This document shows positions 20,215 through 32,640 of a stretch of DNA of 64,000 nt, piece by piece. Under the pieces are notes generated by a model, which saw only the letters and a list, made by a program, of their open reading frames with translations, did not search any database and was not told the DNA's origin. The stretch is from Dasypus novemcinctus (lineage: Eukaryota > Chordata > Mammalia > Cingulata > Dasypodidae), in assembly GCF_030445035.2 (NCBI RefSeq), contig NC_080694.1, positions 73,485,147 through 73,549,146 of the forward strand. The letters are read 5' to 3'. How positions within the stretch are numbered: the stretch's first letter is position 1; the number at the start of each line of letters is the position of its first letter. A program made the position numbers and the translations under genes.

Positions 20215-22594
20215 CTCGTGGTTTTTCAGATTAAAAGACAGAACACCTTACGGGAATCTTTGGCAGGAAGGCCACAGGATGGACACTAGCCTAACCCGTC
20301 CCTGAAGTCCACTTGCCCTCACCAACGCCCATGGGCTACACGGCCTCCCGCCCCGATCGGGCCCCTGAGTTGGCAGTGCTTCAGCCAGGGCTGTCCTGCC
20401 AAGCGCCGAGACCTCTCGGCTCCGGGCTCCACCCTCAAGTGTCCCTGCTCCACGGCATCGGCGACGGGCTCGCCTCCCTCTTCTCGCTCAGAAAGGCCTT
20501 ACTCAGAGGGCTGTCGCTGACCTAAGCAACCAGGAGACCTCAGCCCCGAGGGGAGGACGTCCACGTGGCCGGTCAGCCTTGGGGCCCTCGACCTTTCTGG
20601 TCTAGGGACCCCTTGGCCAGTCAGGTGTAAACCACAGGCCCTTCCCAAGTCCCACGTCGCTGCGTATTATCAATAAATACGTCCCTCCCGCGCCAACACG
20701 TCCTGCAAGAACTGTACTTTAAGCTTCACCTCAAGCTCAGGGACCCCCGGTTAGGAACTAGAGGTTCGTTTCCTCTAAACCAGCCCCTCCCGGCTCGAGT
20801 TGGGCCGGGCAGGCGGACCCGAGCGGACCGAGCGGATCTGCAGGGCTCTGCCCTGGGTCAGCCCGCTCGAGGGCGCTCCTTCCAGGCTCTCCATTGCCCT
20901 CTCCCTCGCGCTTCTTCCCGGAGGGGCTGCGTCTCCACTGGGGATGGAGACCTCACCTCCGCGGTTCTTCTTGCTCAAGCTTGGGCTCAAGCAGGAAGAT
21001 TCTGGCTCAGGGGTGGGTAAGAAGGAGAGTTGAGTTGGTCCCATCTTGGGCCCTTACGCCCGCTGGGACACCAGCCCTTCACTTCCTCCTGCTGAGAGCA
21101 TCACTGGGCCCCGCGGGTGCAGGGGGAGACAGCAGGAGGCCAGCCCCTAGCCAGGGCCCAGCATGCACCGTGGCAATAAATACGGAGGGATGAGCACTCG
21201 CAAGGCCGGCGCTGACCTGAGGACAGCGCCATCATGGGACAACAATCCAGCCTGCCTGCAGGCTGTGGCCTTCCCCTCGGACCTCTGAGCTCAGCGGCCA
21301 GGTCTCCTGGACAGAACGGGACCAGGGGGCAGAGGAGCTAAGGGTGATGCTTAGCCCGCCCAGGGAACCGACGCCCAGGGCTGTGGAGGTCCTCGGCAGG
21401 GCACTGGCTGAGGGCCCGGGCTCCTGCCCACAGGGACACGTTCTCTAGGGGCTCTGACCCCACGTCCGACAGCGCCTCGGCTGGTGCTGGCAGGCCCGTT
21501 CCTGCCGGGTGAAATCCACGGCACCTCCTTGAAGAAGACCGGCTTCTGAGAGCAGGAGAGGGGCAGGGAGACCAGGAGGAAGGCAGGGGCAGACGTCCAG
21601 GGCTTCCATAGGGCTCGAAGGCGATAATGCCCCAGCCAGGCGGCGCCAGCGTGCAGGGGTGGGGGCTCTGCACCCAGGGAAGTCCCTGCCGATGCCAGCG
21701 GCTGCAGGCCTCTCGCCCGAGTCCCAAGGAAGGATGGGAAGCACAGGCACTGCTGGCTTTCTATTTTAGATTTTTTGGGGGAAGCGTCCCCACGAGAGTT
21801 GCATTCCTGGGTCTGAAGTTACTTCCTTTCCGTTCTCTTCCTCTGTTTCTTGCGTGCCTTCCTTCCAGACCGCTGGGAAGAGCCTGCGAGGGGCGGCGCA
21901 CGGCTGAGGAACATTGCGCCATCTCAGCCCCGGCCGTATCGCCGCTGCTCGCGGCTCCGCAGGCCTCGAACCGTGCTGTGGGCAGAAAACGTGCCGCAGC
22001 CCCCACAGACGGGCGTGCGCGCTCAGGATTCGGGTCCCACAGCTGGGCCCGCAGGGTGGGCGCCCGCCTGCTCCGGCTTTGTCCCCACGGGCCAGAAGCC
22101 TCTCCAGGGCGTCGAGTCGCCAGCATGGACCCTGCCCTGAGGCTGGAAGCTCCTCCAGGAGTAGGGGCACAGGGCTCCCTTCGCCTGCCGGGGAGAGGGG
22201 AATGCGGGGCAAATGCCCTCCACCAGCTTCGAAAGCCGCAGCGCGATTCCTGCAGCCCCCTCACCCAACGCGCAACCGCAACCAACAAGCCAGCTTCCCG
22301 CTTGGTTTCCTGGGCCAGCGGCAAGCCCTCCTGCCCCCTCCAGCTCTCCCCCTCCCCCCTCCAGCCCCCTCCGGCTCTACCCCTCCTGCCCCCTCCTGTC
22401 CCCTCCTACCCTCACCAGCTCCCTCCTGCCCCCACCAGCCCCCTCCACTCCCCTCTAGCCCTCTCCAACCTGCTCCAGTCCCCTCTTGCTCTCCTGGCTG
22501 TCAGCCAGAGGTGCGTGGCCCTCCCCGCCCCACTCCTGCTCTTCCCTTGTGTACCTCACCCAGTGACCCAGCCAAGGTCAAGAGCGCCTAATTA
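20215..22594. other. Intergenic; CpG-rich part at 21840-22260; no gene seen
   Basis: In human this side of MOG holds ZFP57 on the minus strand. I looked for C2H2 zinc-finger text (HTGEKP-like linkers) on both strands and found none. The stretch 21840-22260 is CpG-rich and could be a relic promoter. 22330-22560 is pyrimidine-rich (CTCCAGCCCCCTCC-type) simple sequence. Confidence 0.45.
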
Positions 22595-23754
22595 TTAAGC
22601 TTATCTTCACAAAAGTTTTAGATCACAGTAATTCATATATACAATATACAATACTCCCACATATCCAACATAAAACCTTTTCCCTTCCACAGCAATAATC
22701 TTTTTACATATTCATACTATATTTACTGAAACTGATGTACAGCTATTGATACAATAGCTTTCAAACAAGGTAACATTTGGGTTTACTTTGTGGTTTATAT
22801 TTTAGACTATACGATTTTCTAAATTTTTAGTTATCTTATGTTTTACATTATGATTTACATTTTAGCCTATCAGCCCCTATATATTTTTGGCATAATTTAA
22901 CATGTCTTATATCCATCCTTGCATACTCTTGTGGCACACTTCTATTGCCCACAAAGTTACATTGGTTCCATCTATTCAATACCTCTTTCCCCTCCCCTTG
23001 GGGCCCACAGTGACAGTCAATCTTCATTATTGAAGGCCCATGTTCAGAGATACTTGCAACAGTGGTGAGGGCTTGACATGCTCAACTGCCCTAATGCCCT
23101 GGGAGCCACCATTTCTCTTGAGACATACAAGTCCCTCTATTTGATGGCATCAGTCCTCCCCAGGATGTGGGTATACCTTCACTCTCATTATATGGGGCTC
23201 TATCCAGTGATATAACCCACTATGGCAAAATGAGCATTCACACACTCCCTAGGAGCCTGTCTTGCATCAGATTATCCCCTTTAAGCATCTTAAACAGGTA
23301 ACCTTCCTTATTATATTTTTGAAAAAGTTTTCTCAGCATTATACTCTCAACCAAATATCTGACAATCTCCTATGTTCGTATGTTGCCCCACCCTCCCCCC
23401 AATTTCTTGGGCAATATTACCCATCCTTCCATCCCTAGCCCCCCTCAAGCCTACAACACCCCACCCAAAGGTAACCCTATGCCCCCATTTTATCCCTTCC
23501 TTGTACAAATACTTACCTCCAGCTTATCATAGATTTCACCCATGTAGGTGTCAGCTTACATCCTTCCTCTGCCCCCCAATTTCCTTTAAGCCTATCATCC
23601 AGTCTCTAGCTCTCTGAGGCAGCTTGCTTATTTCATATCATTGAGGTCATGTAGTATTTGTCCTTCAATGCCTGGGTTGCTTCACTCAGCATAAGGTTCT
23701 CAAGATTCATCCATGTTATCACGTGTGTTTGTAGTGTATTCATTCTTAAAGCTG
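22595..23754 (-). repeat. LINE-1-type 3' UTR material, minus strand
   Basis: AT-rich repeat text that on the plus strand reads like reversed L1 3' UTR (TTCACTCAGCATAAGG, GATTCATCCATGTTATCAC). It abuts at 23755 a plus-oriented copy with an A-tail. This is the arrangement of a 5'-inverted (twin-primed) insertion, or of two separate insertions. Confidence 0.6.
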
Positions 23755-24375
23755 AGTTAGACTTACCCCACTCAGCTAACATGGAGTTGAAGAAGGTCAA
23801 CCACCACACCATGGAGCCAGGAGCGCCTACAACTGAAAGCAGGAGGATTGCACCCAGCATCCATGTGGAATCTAAGCCCACTCTTGTTACAGATGTGGAG
23901 TGGACACAAGAATTCCAAGGTCCACAGGATGGAGGAATAGAGTATGGATTAGAATGGACTTGCTGATATTCTATTCATGAACTATTGTGATTAGTAATCG
24001 AAGAAAATGTAGCATTGACATGGAGAAAGTGGCCATGGTGGCTGCTGGGGGTAGGGAGTGGGAGGAAGAGATGTATGTGGGAGCATTTTTGGGACTTGGA
24101 GTTGTCCTGGGTGGTGCTGCAGGGCCAGTTACTGGACACTGTATGTCCTCCCATAGCCCACTGGGTGGACTGTGGGAGAGCATGGACTATGGTGTGGACC
24201 ATTGACCATGAGGTGCAGCGGTGCTCAGAGATGTATTCGCCAAATGCAATGAATGTCTCATGATGATGGACATCATCATGTGAGGGGGTGAGGGGGATGG
24301 GGGGTATATGGAGACCTCATATTTTTTTAATGTAACATTAAAAAAACAAATAAAGACAAAAAATTTTAAAAAAAG
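23755..24375 (+). repeat. LINE-1-type 3' end, plus strand
   Basis: Starts at GACTTACCCCACTCAGCT and ends in TTTTTTTAATGTAACATT and an A-rich tail. It is the same element as the minus copy at 4775-5365. Both copies show the same first bases at this junction. Confidence 0.72.
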
Positions 24376-24439
24376 AAAGAAAAAAGAGCAAAATATATAT
24401 AAAATTATATCTATATATAGATAGATAGATATGCTTTCA

Positions 24440-24835
24440 TCATCCTGCATGCCCATGGAGCTATTTCAAAAGTGGTCATGGTAGTTGCTGGGGGCAGGGA
24501 GAGGGAAGAAGAGATATGACATGGGGCATTTTTGCAGGGACAGATGCTGAACATTATGTATCCTGCCATTGCTCACTGAATGTACTGGGGGGGGTGGTGT
24601 AAACTACAATGTAAACTACAATGCATGCAGTGCAGCAGTGCTCCAAAATGTATTCACCAAATGCAATCAATGTGCCACAGTGATGAAAGAGGCTGTTGAT
24701 GTGGGAGGAGAGGGATGAGGGTGAGGTGTGGGTATATGGAAACCTCTTATACTTTTTAAGGTAACATTTTTTTGTGGTCTATGTATCTTTTTAAAAAGAA
24801 ATAAAAACACAAACAAACAAGAAAAAAAAAAAAAG
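24440..24835 (+). repeat. LINE-1-type 3' end, second subfamily
   Basis: Close relative of 2030-2285 (TGTATTCACCAAATGCAATC, TGTGCCACAGTGATGAAAGA, GATGTGGGAGGAG, A-rich tail). It differs from its neighbour at 23755-24375 and so represents a separate insertion. A short TATA/GATA run (24397-24430) separates them. Confidence 0.7.
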
Positions 24836-26415
24836 AGCTCCTAAGACTCCTAAAGTGAGGGGAGCCCAGCCAAGTTCCCCCTGCCCTGGCCCACGTTCAC
24901 CTCTTCTACCGCCTGGTACCTGCCGGACTCACCCAAGGCTACGATGCTCCTTATTCCAGAGATTAATTTACTAAAGAGGATTAACACATACAACTACCGT
25001 GGCCCAGAGCCCAAAGGAGAAATGTGACTGTCCAGAGCCCCAGAGAGGGACGTGGAGCCACACATTTAAAGACTTAAATGAGGCAAACAGAGGCCGGGGG
25101 GGGGGGCAGAGGGGACACCAGGTCAGGCCCCCCCAGTCCCGCCGCTGACCGCACCCCAATCCCGCTCACTTTCTCAGGGATGGCTTTTCTTAATCCAATG
25201 CATATCAGCACTTATTTTCTTTCCACTCACTTAGAACCTACCAGTTCCGTTATTTAACTTTAAAAACAAGTTTTTATTAATGCGGTTTTCCTCCTGCCTT
25301 GGCGCACAGGCATCTCCTCTAGGGCCTGATGGGCGCGACGCTGTCCAAGTCCACCACCCTGATCCCAGTGCTGGGGGCTGGCCTCTGGGAGCAACGGGAC
25401 GTAACTACCGCTGGGCCTCGGGACCACCACCGAGCAGCCCCAGCCCGGGCCTGCCGCAGCAGCCCAGGCTCAGGCGGCGGGGGTCCACTGCGCGGGGGGC
25501 GGGGGAGGCTGCAAACCACTGCCAGGCCCGGGGGAGGGGCAGAGCTGGCCCCGCCGCGTAGGGTCTGAGGCGGCTGCTGGGTCCCCGAGGCGGAGGTCAC
25601 TACGAAGGCATCAGCGACACCGAGAGCCCCGGAGCGCTCGCCAACGTTCAGACCCACGGATGGCCTACGCCACCTCGGGATGAAGTCTCGAATACCTGAC
25701 ACTCCACGGGCGTGATGCTGGAGACCTCCCTGTTGGGGACCCCTGAAACCACAACGTCCTTTGCCCCGGGACCAGCTACCCTCCAGTCTGTGGGTCTATG
25801 GACTTGTGGCAGAACGTAGTACTGCTCCTAGTTCCTCCGTCTCCACACCAGCCGTTAGGGGGCTCCAGGGCTGGTGTCTTCCTCTACACGTGACAAAACT
25901 GAGGTTCAGCACTTCACCTGAGCCCCAGTGGGGAAAGCGTGAACGCTGGGGCATGGAGCTGCAGGAAGGAAAGAAGGTGCATGTGGGTTCTTGTCCACCA
26001 GGGCTGGTAATATCCATTGCTGGGTTCTCTCGAGGACCACTGAGCCCAGGAGATAATGCAGGACCTGGGGTAGACTGAGTCCCATCGCAGGCTCTCTCTC
26101 TAAAGACACACCACTTGAGTAATCTGTGTTGAAGAAAAGGGGCTGGGGGAGGGAAGTGAACTGAATTTGCCCTCCTGCTTTTGATTCCTACAGGAATGGT
26201 TCTGGGACTGGATTTTCTCATTATGTATGAAGCTGCAGATTAACCATCAAGATATTATGAGGTATGACTGGAAGGCTGGAAACCTTACACAAGGGAGTGC
26301 CCAAGAGATATCCTAGCACAGAGGCCCCCAAGGACACAGAGGGATGGAGCGGCAAGGCTCCTGCTTGGCTATCCAACCCTTCCAGCAGCAGGACTCAACC
26401 TGGCCCTTTGCTCTG
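24836..26415. other. Intergenic; small CpG-rich block at 25310-25720
   Basis: The CpG-rich block holds an open frame starting MGATLSK at 25329 (79 codons) and one on the minus strand (127 codons). Neither shows a domain I recognise and no splice partners were found. A MIR-like fragment lies at about 25870-25930. No zinc-finger or class I exon is seen. Confidence 0.4.
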
Positions 26416-26417
26416 GA

Positions 26418-26615
26418 GGTAGACATCCCAACAGGAACAAAATGGTGGTCCTGGGGTAGACATCCCAACAGAAATGAACTAGTGGTCCTGGAGTAAACAT
26501 CCCAATGGGAATGAAATGGTGGTCCTGGAGTAAACATCCCCAACGGAAATGAAATGGTGGTCCCGGGGTAACATCACAACAGGAACAGAATGGTGGCCCT
26601 GGGGATAGACATCTT
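26418..26615. repeat. About 39-bp tandem repeat, 5 units
   Basis: Five imperfect units of GACATCCCAACAGGAACAAA followed by ATGGTGGTCCTGGGGT. The units differ at many bases, so the array is older than the 57-bp one. Confidence 0.82.
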
Positions 26616-27289
26616 TACATGCATTATGTCACTGTCTTTTCCCCTAGCAGAATTACTCTGCTCTCTGGATTTCACTCATATTGATCCTGAAAGCAGGTAT
26701 TTTCTGTTACTTGTTGATTGAAAGCTGGGGAGAGAGTCCAGATGCCTGAAGGAGGAGGCTATCCTCAAGAGCAATGTGGAGATGTGAAAGGACCATATTG
26801 GTCTGTACAGTAGAGCAGACGCTGGCCTTTTCTTTGGTTCCTTCTGTCATCATCTAAGTAGCAGAACAGAGGACTGAGCATACTGTGGCCTTCGAGGAAG
26901 AAAGCTCACCAAGTCCCTCTAATACCAGTATCAGCAATAGGTCTAAACGTAACCACCTTGCTGAACAGAAGACAACGTTCCAGGCCTGGCCTCTGCAGGT
27001 CTTGCATCTCTTGGAGAAAAGCAGCTCTCCAGGAACTCCCCACTGCCCTAGGGTGGGCAGAATGACCCCACCCAGGGGTCTTGTGTTTTGATGGGTCTTC
27101 TGGCCTGGGTGCAGCTTTCCCTTTTCCTCAGGTAGGAGCACATGACCCATGTTCTTCTCAAAGGATGACCTCTTAGATCAAAGTGTAAAAACCCAGACTC
27201 ATCAATAGCCAAAGAAGAGCATCTCGCAAAAGCTAACATCCTTTCATGATAAAACCTTGATAAACAAGGAAGAGAAGAGAACTTCCTAA
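26616..27289. other. Intergenic, nothing recognised
   Basis: No exon or RNA gene supported. The last 100 bases may already belong to the LINE that follows. Confidence 0.35.
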
Positions 27290-28466
27290 ACCAGATAAGG
27301 GACATCTATAAAAATCCCATAGCTAACATCATACTTAATGGTGAAAGACAAAGCTTTTCCCCTAAGATCAAGAAGACAAGGATGTCTGTGCTCACCATTT
27401 CTATTCAACAGAAGTTCTAACCAGGGCAATTAGACAAGAAAAATAAATAAAAGACATCTAGATTGGAAAGGAAGAAATAAAGCTACCTCTCTCTCTCTCT
27501 TTTTTTTTCCACAGGTGACATGATGTTATATATAGAAAATCCAGAATAACACACACACACACACACACAATTAGAACTAATAAACAAGTTCAGCAAAGCT
27601 GCAGGATGTAAGCTCAAAATACAAAACCAGTTGTATTTCTATACAGTGGCAATAAATATCCAAAAATGAAATCAAGAAAACAATTCCACTCACAATAGGA
27701 TCCAAAAGAATAAAATATTTAGGAATAAATTTAGTCATGGAAGTGCAACACTGGTACACTGAAAAACACAAAACATTGTTGAAAGAAATTAAAGAAGACC
27801 TTACTAAATGGAAAGCTATTCCATGTTAATGGATTGGAAGACAATATTATTAAGATGGCTATACTACCTAAACTGATGTATAGATTTAATGCAATCCCTA
27901 CAAAATTCCAACTGCTTTTTGTAGAAATCGACAAGCTGATCCTAAAATTCATATGGAAATGCAAGGTACCTAGAACAGCCAAAACAATCTTGGAAAAAAA
28001 GAACAAAGTTGAGGGACTCACACTTTCCAATTTCAAAGCTTATGAAAAAACTACAATAACCAAGACAACATGGCACTGGCATAAGGATAAACACACAGAC
28101 CAATGGAATATAATTGAGAGTCTATAAATAAGCCCATATATTTATGGCTGATTGATTTTTGACAAGGATGCCAAGATCATTCAATAAGGAAAAGAATGGT
28201 CTTTTCAACAAATAGTGCTAGGACAAGAAGACAGTATGCAAAAGAATGTGATTCTTATGACCCCTACCTTACATCATATACAAAAACTGTTGCCTTGTAA
28301 GAGGATCTAGTACCCATAATATATAAGGACATCTTACAACCTAACAGTAAAAAGACAAAAAAAAAATTTTAAGGGGCAAAGGACTGGAATAGCCATTTCT
28401 TCAAAGATGATATGCAAATGGCAATAAGACATGAAGAGATGTTCAACATCATTAGAAATTACAGCA
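27290..28466 (+). repeat. LINE-1 ORF2 3' part, plus strand
   Basis: Typical L1 ORF2 text: CATACTTAATGGTGAAAGAC, GATGTCTGTGCTCACC, AGGAATAAATTTAG, TTCATATGGAAATGCAAGG, ACATGGCACTGGCATAAGGA. Reading frames are broken by stops and shifts. A CA microsatellite lies at about 27550-27570. The copy continues after the LTR insertion, from 29121. Confidence 0.85.
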
Positions 28467-29120
28467 ATTTGATACTATTTGTGAACTCTGAAAATAGATA
28501 TTGGATTATGTTTGTAAACTCGTCTGTTCCTTTGGGCATATTAGATTGTATTAAAGTCACATGTTTCACTTTTACTTGACTAAATTATGATTAGGGCTTT
28601 GATTCGGCCACATCGGCAGGATGTTGAGTCCCCGCCCCTTGGTGGGCAGATACAGAAAAAAACCACACAGCAGAGGAGAGAGCTTAGTTTTGATTCTGGA
28701 GCCCTGAGAAGTAAACACACAGAGAGGAAGAACACAGAGGAAGAGCGGCAGCTCATCAGACAGGATCCTGCAGCCCCAGAAGAGTATGAGCCTGATAGTT
28801 TACAGCTGACCTTGTGAGGAGAGTAGAGCAGCTGAGCCTGCAAAGATACAAGGCCCAGGGAGAGGGACAAGCCTTATACTAATCTACAGCTGAGAAGGAA
28901 GGAGCTGGGACCACGGAGCCTTAGGAGGAAGAGGAAGGCTGAACCCTCACAGAGACGGCAGCCATCTTGCTCCAACATGTGGCAACAGACTTTGGTGAGG
29001 GATGTAACTTGTGCTTTATGGCCTTATGACTGTAAGCTTCTAACCCAAACAAATACCCTTTATGAAAACCAACTGATTTCTGGTACTTTGCATCAGCACC
29101 CCTTTACCTGACTAATACAG
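28467..29120 (+). repeat. Solo LTR, ERV-L/MLT2-like fossil
   Basis: An LTR-like unit of about 650 bases inserted in a LINE-1 copy. It shares its layout with 39282-39801: start TTTGATA, the block ATATTGGATTATG, CAGCCATCTTGCTCCAA in the middle, a CCCTTTATGAAAACCA block and the end GACTAATACAG. No internal gag, pol or env region lies next to it, so it is a solo LTR. Its divergence from the second copy suggests an old family, but it is younger than the LINE it interrupts. Confidence 0.65.
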
Positions 29121-29620
29121 TAGTTAAGGGAATGCAAATCACAACCACAATGAGAAATCACTTCACAACCAATAGGATGACTATAATTTAAAAAAAAAAT
29201 AGGAATAGGTGAAGATGAGGAGAAAAATGAAGCCCTCATCCATTGCTGGTGGTAATATAAAATGCTGCAGTCACTGTGGAAAACAGTTTGATGGCTTCCC
29301 CGAAATGAAGACATAGAGTTGCCACATGACCCAGCAATTCCACACCTAGGTATAAACCCAGCGGGACTGAATACACATGTCCACACAAAAACCTGTGTTC
29401 AAATGCTCACGGCAGCATAACAGCCAAGAACCAGGAGCCACCCAAATGTCCACCAGCGGATGAACGGATAACCAAAATGTGGTGCAGCCATAACATGGAA
29501 CATTATCAAGCCATAAAAAGAATGAATACTGATAAATACAACAGGATCTAAATGAAAGAAACCAGACCCCAAAAACCCTCATGTTGTATGGTTCCATTTA
29601 TAAGAAATGCTTTCTCCGGC
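29121..29620 (+). repeat. LINE-1 ORF2 end / 3' UTR, continuing from 27290
   Basis: Resumes with GGGAATGCAAATCACAACCA and runs through CCAGCAATTCCACACCTAGG, AAATGTCCACCAGCGGATGA and GGTTCCATTTATAAG, the classic L1 order. Together with 27290-28466 it is one L1 copy split by the LTR. Confidence 0.85.
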
Positions 29621-30599
29621 GATCCCGGCCAACGCACCCAACTGTCCGTCCCCGCGGCGCTGCACAGATGGCCAGGTGCGGCCCGTCCAGAATGGTTCTG
29701 CGTACTGACGTCACCTTCCTTTTGCATTCCCTCGTTCCCTGCTTGCTGACTGGCACATAAGGAACCTTGAGAGAAGATGCCTGATCCCACCCCCACTGGC
29801 TCAGCTGCTTCTGCCTCGGTTTCCCCTTCTGTAAAATGTGTATAATACCCTGCCTCATAGTCCTCTGGTGGAGATCGGAAGAGATCATGCTCACAAAGCA
29901 TCAGACCACTGCCAGGGACAACGGGCTCGACGGCAGCTGCCCTCCCTTATCATGTATTAATATTCACCTGAGCATTCAAAGCGGGAGGCTAGGGGCACAC
30001 TTGATGCCTAAGCAGCCTCCTTCTGTTCTGTCTCCTAACAGGTATTTGCTTCTCTCCAGTGCCCCAGGTAGGGTCGGCACCATCGCTCACCTGGATCGCT
30101 GTAGTGTCCACCCCTAACCCGTCCCCGCTCCTCTAATTTCGCTTCCCTCTAACTCATCACCCCCTGCAGCCAGCGTTAGCCTCTGAATGAGCGGAGGTCA
30201 CTGTGCTCCCTCGGGGGAGCCCTTCACGGCCTGCAGCCCGCCTGCCTCTGCAGGCTCCTGCCCGCCCTGCGCTTGACCGACCCTGAGCCTGCTGAGCACG
30301 TGGTCTCTCAATGCCCTTCCAGGCCTTTGCCCTCCCGTTCCCAGGACCCTCCTCCTCTGCTGCTCTGTGCTTCCCCCTGGCCAGCCACGCCCGGCTCCCA
30401 CCCACCCTGGTTTAGGGCCCCCTGCCAGGGATTCCTCCAGAGCCCCTCACTTACTGAGCCTGTTGGGGTGCCCGGCTGGACCATAGGCCCCTAAGGGTGA
30501 GGCCGTGAACTCCTGTGGTCGAGGTTGAGTCTGAGGGCCAGTGCCATGCTCAGTACATAACAGGCGCTCAGGAGGGAAGTGGACAGAGGGGGGACTGGA
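29621..30599. other. Intergenic; MIR at about 29800-29905
   Basis: A reversed MIR is visible (GTTTCCCCTTCTGTAAAATG). The rest has no recognised feature. Confidence 0.45.
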
Positions 30600-31335
30600 G
30601 GCTGGGAGTGGTGGATGGAGGGGGGGAGCAGAAGGCTGGGGGCGGTGGATGGAGGAGAGCAGGAGGCTGGGGGCAGTGGATGGAGGGGGGCAGGAAGCTG
30701 GGGGGCAGTGGATGGAGGGGGGCAGGAGGCTGGGGGCAGTGGCTGGAGGGGCAGGAGGCTGGGGGGCGGTGGATGGAGGAGAGCAGGAGGCTGGGGGCAG
30801 TGGATGGAGGGGGGCAGGAAGCTGGGGGGCAGTGGATGGAGGGGGGCAGGAGGCTGGGGGCAGTGGATGGAGGGGCAGGAGGCTGGGGGGCGGTGGATGG
30901 AGGGGCAGGAGGCTGGGGGGCGGTGGATGGAGGGGGCAGGAGGCTGGGGCGGTGGATGGAGGGGCAGGAAGCGGGGGCGGTGGAGGGAGGGGGGCAGGAG
31001 GCTGGGGGGCGGTGGATGCAGGGGAGACAGGAGGCTGGGGGGCAGTGGATGCAGGGGAGAGCAAGAGGCTGGGGGTAGTGGATGGAGGAGGGAGCAGGAG
31101 GCTGGGGGGCGGTGGATGGAGGGGGGCAGGAGGCTGGGGGTAGTGGATGGAAGGGGGAGCAGGAGGCTAGGGGTGGTGGATGGAGGGGGGAGCAGGAAGT
31201 GGGGAGGGTGGAGCATGGAGGGGGGCAGGAGGCTGGGGGCAGTGGATGAAGGGGGGCAGGAGGGGAGTAAAGTGGATGGAGGGGGGGCAGGACACTGGGG
31301 GGCAGTGGATGCAGGGGTTGAAGAAGCAGACTGGG
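30600..31335. repeat. G-rich minisatellite, about 30-bp unit, about two dozen copies
   Basis: Units of GTGGATGGAGGGGGGCAGGA plus GGCTGGGGG. Stop-free frames of up to 401 codons on the minus strand and 256 on the plus strand run through it and are repeat artefacts. Confidence 0.92.
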
Positions 31336-32334
31336 AGGCAGGAAGTTGACTCTCCGGGGCCTTGGACTTGACCCTGAGGTCGTTTCTCCTGGACTTGTGG
31401 TCCCCACATTGACTGCTGTGCTCGGAGCTGGAGGGGCCCCACATTTACCACTTGGGCCCTGAGGTCGTTTCCTTGGGTGCCTGGGTCCTTGCACTGGAGA
31501 CGCTCTCCGGCCCGTTCCCTCCACCCCAGCCTTGCCCGCACGGGAGCTGCACCATCCACCGTGCTGGGGAAGGACCCGGCTCTGAAATCTCCCGAGGGAA
31601 TTTCCAGCTTCCTTTGACCTCCAGTGTGTCCTTCCCGGGCCCACAGACGTTCTCCAAGTCCAGCGTTTCCCCAACTCCACCGCCCTGCAGTTACCCGCGC
31701 TCCAGCGGCAGTGGCTGGACTGTTCCGGGAAGAAGGTGAGGGCAGGGATGAAAGTCAAGAAGCTTCCGGTCACTTACCTCACGCACATTCACTGCGCTCA
31801 AGCCAGTGCTGTGTTATCTCAGATCCCCGCCGAGCGCCCCGACGGCCTGTGCCCCCAGCTTACAGCCCAGGAAACCACGTTCCTCCTCCACAAGATTTTC
31901 CACGCCTTCCGGGTTCCTCTGAAAAGGTGCAAGACCCCAGAGGCGTAGACCTGCCCACGCAGCCCACAGAGCCACGTCCTGTCTTCCTCTCCTCGTTTGC
32001 TGGGTGTGAAGTACGTGGGCGTGCATGCGTGTGCATGTGTGTGCATGTGTGTGTTCTCCTAGCCCTTAGAGTGGGTCTTGAGTGAGGGCACAAACATACT
32101 CACCTGAGCACGTGCTCGTCACATCCTGCCCTCTTTCTCCTAATGGGGAAACTGAGGCTGATGGTGCTGCTGCCACAGAGCTAACACGTGGCTGTACCAG
32201 GACCAGAGCCCAGGCAGTGTGACTCCAAAGTCATTCCTCAGTGCTCAGCAAGTCACCCGTTCATTTCCTCCTTCCTTCATCCTGCACTTTATTGAGTGCT
32301 CGCAATGGGCCAGTTGGAGGGCAAGGCCCGGTGG
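31336..32334. other. Intergenic; MIR at 32135-32240
   Basis: Near 31400-31460 two copies of the CCCCACATTTACCACT motif occur that also forms the array at 33340-33512. A TGTGTGCATG run lies at 32025-32055. The MIR reads GGGGAAACTGAGGCTGATGG. No exon found. Confidence 0.45.
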
Positions 32335-32640
32335 GAGGTGGGCGGAGTGAACTGGCAGGCCCTGGGGGAGTGGGCAGAGAGGACAGGCAAGGCCGATGGG
32401 GGGGGAGGTGGGTGGAGTGAATAGACGTGGCCCTGGGGAGGTGGGGAGAGAAGGGCGGGGTTCTTGGGGGGGGGGGAGAGTGGACGGGCGGGCCTGGGGG
32501 GCTGGGCAGAGCATGTGGGGGAGGTCCTCGAGGGTGGGCAGAGCGGGGCGGGGCTCTTGGGGGGGTGGGCAGAGCAGTCGGGAGGCCTTGGGGGGGCGGT
32601 GGGCAGAGCGGACGGGCGCGCCTGGGGTCTCCAGCCTCCT
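32335..32640. repeat. G-rich minisatellite, about 30-35-bp unit
   Basis: Degenerate units of GGTGGGCAGAGCGGACGGGC plus CCTGGGGG. It resembles the arrays at 2936 and 30600 in composition but not in unit sequence. Confidence 0.82.

Noticed and set aside
25329-25568. Small frame starting MGATLSK, with a possible myristoylation start
   Set aside because: Short, in a CpG-rich block, with no family similarity I can recognise; a minus-strand frame overlaps it equally well.
30447-31773. Long Pro/Ser-rich minus frames and Gly-rich plus frames
   Set aside because: They follow the roughly 30-bp minisatellite and have no start, domain or splice context of a gene.
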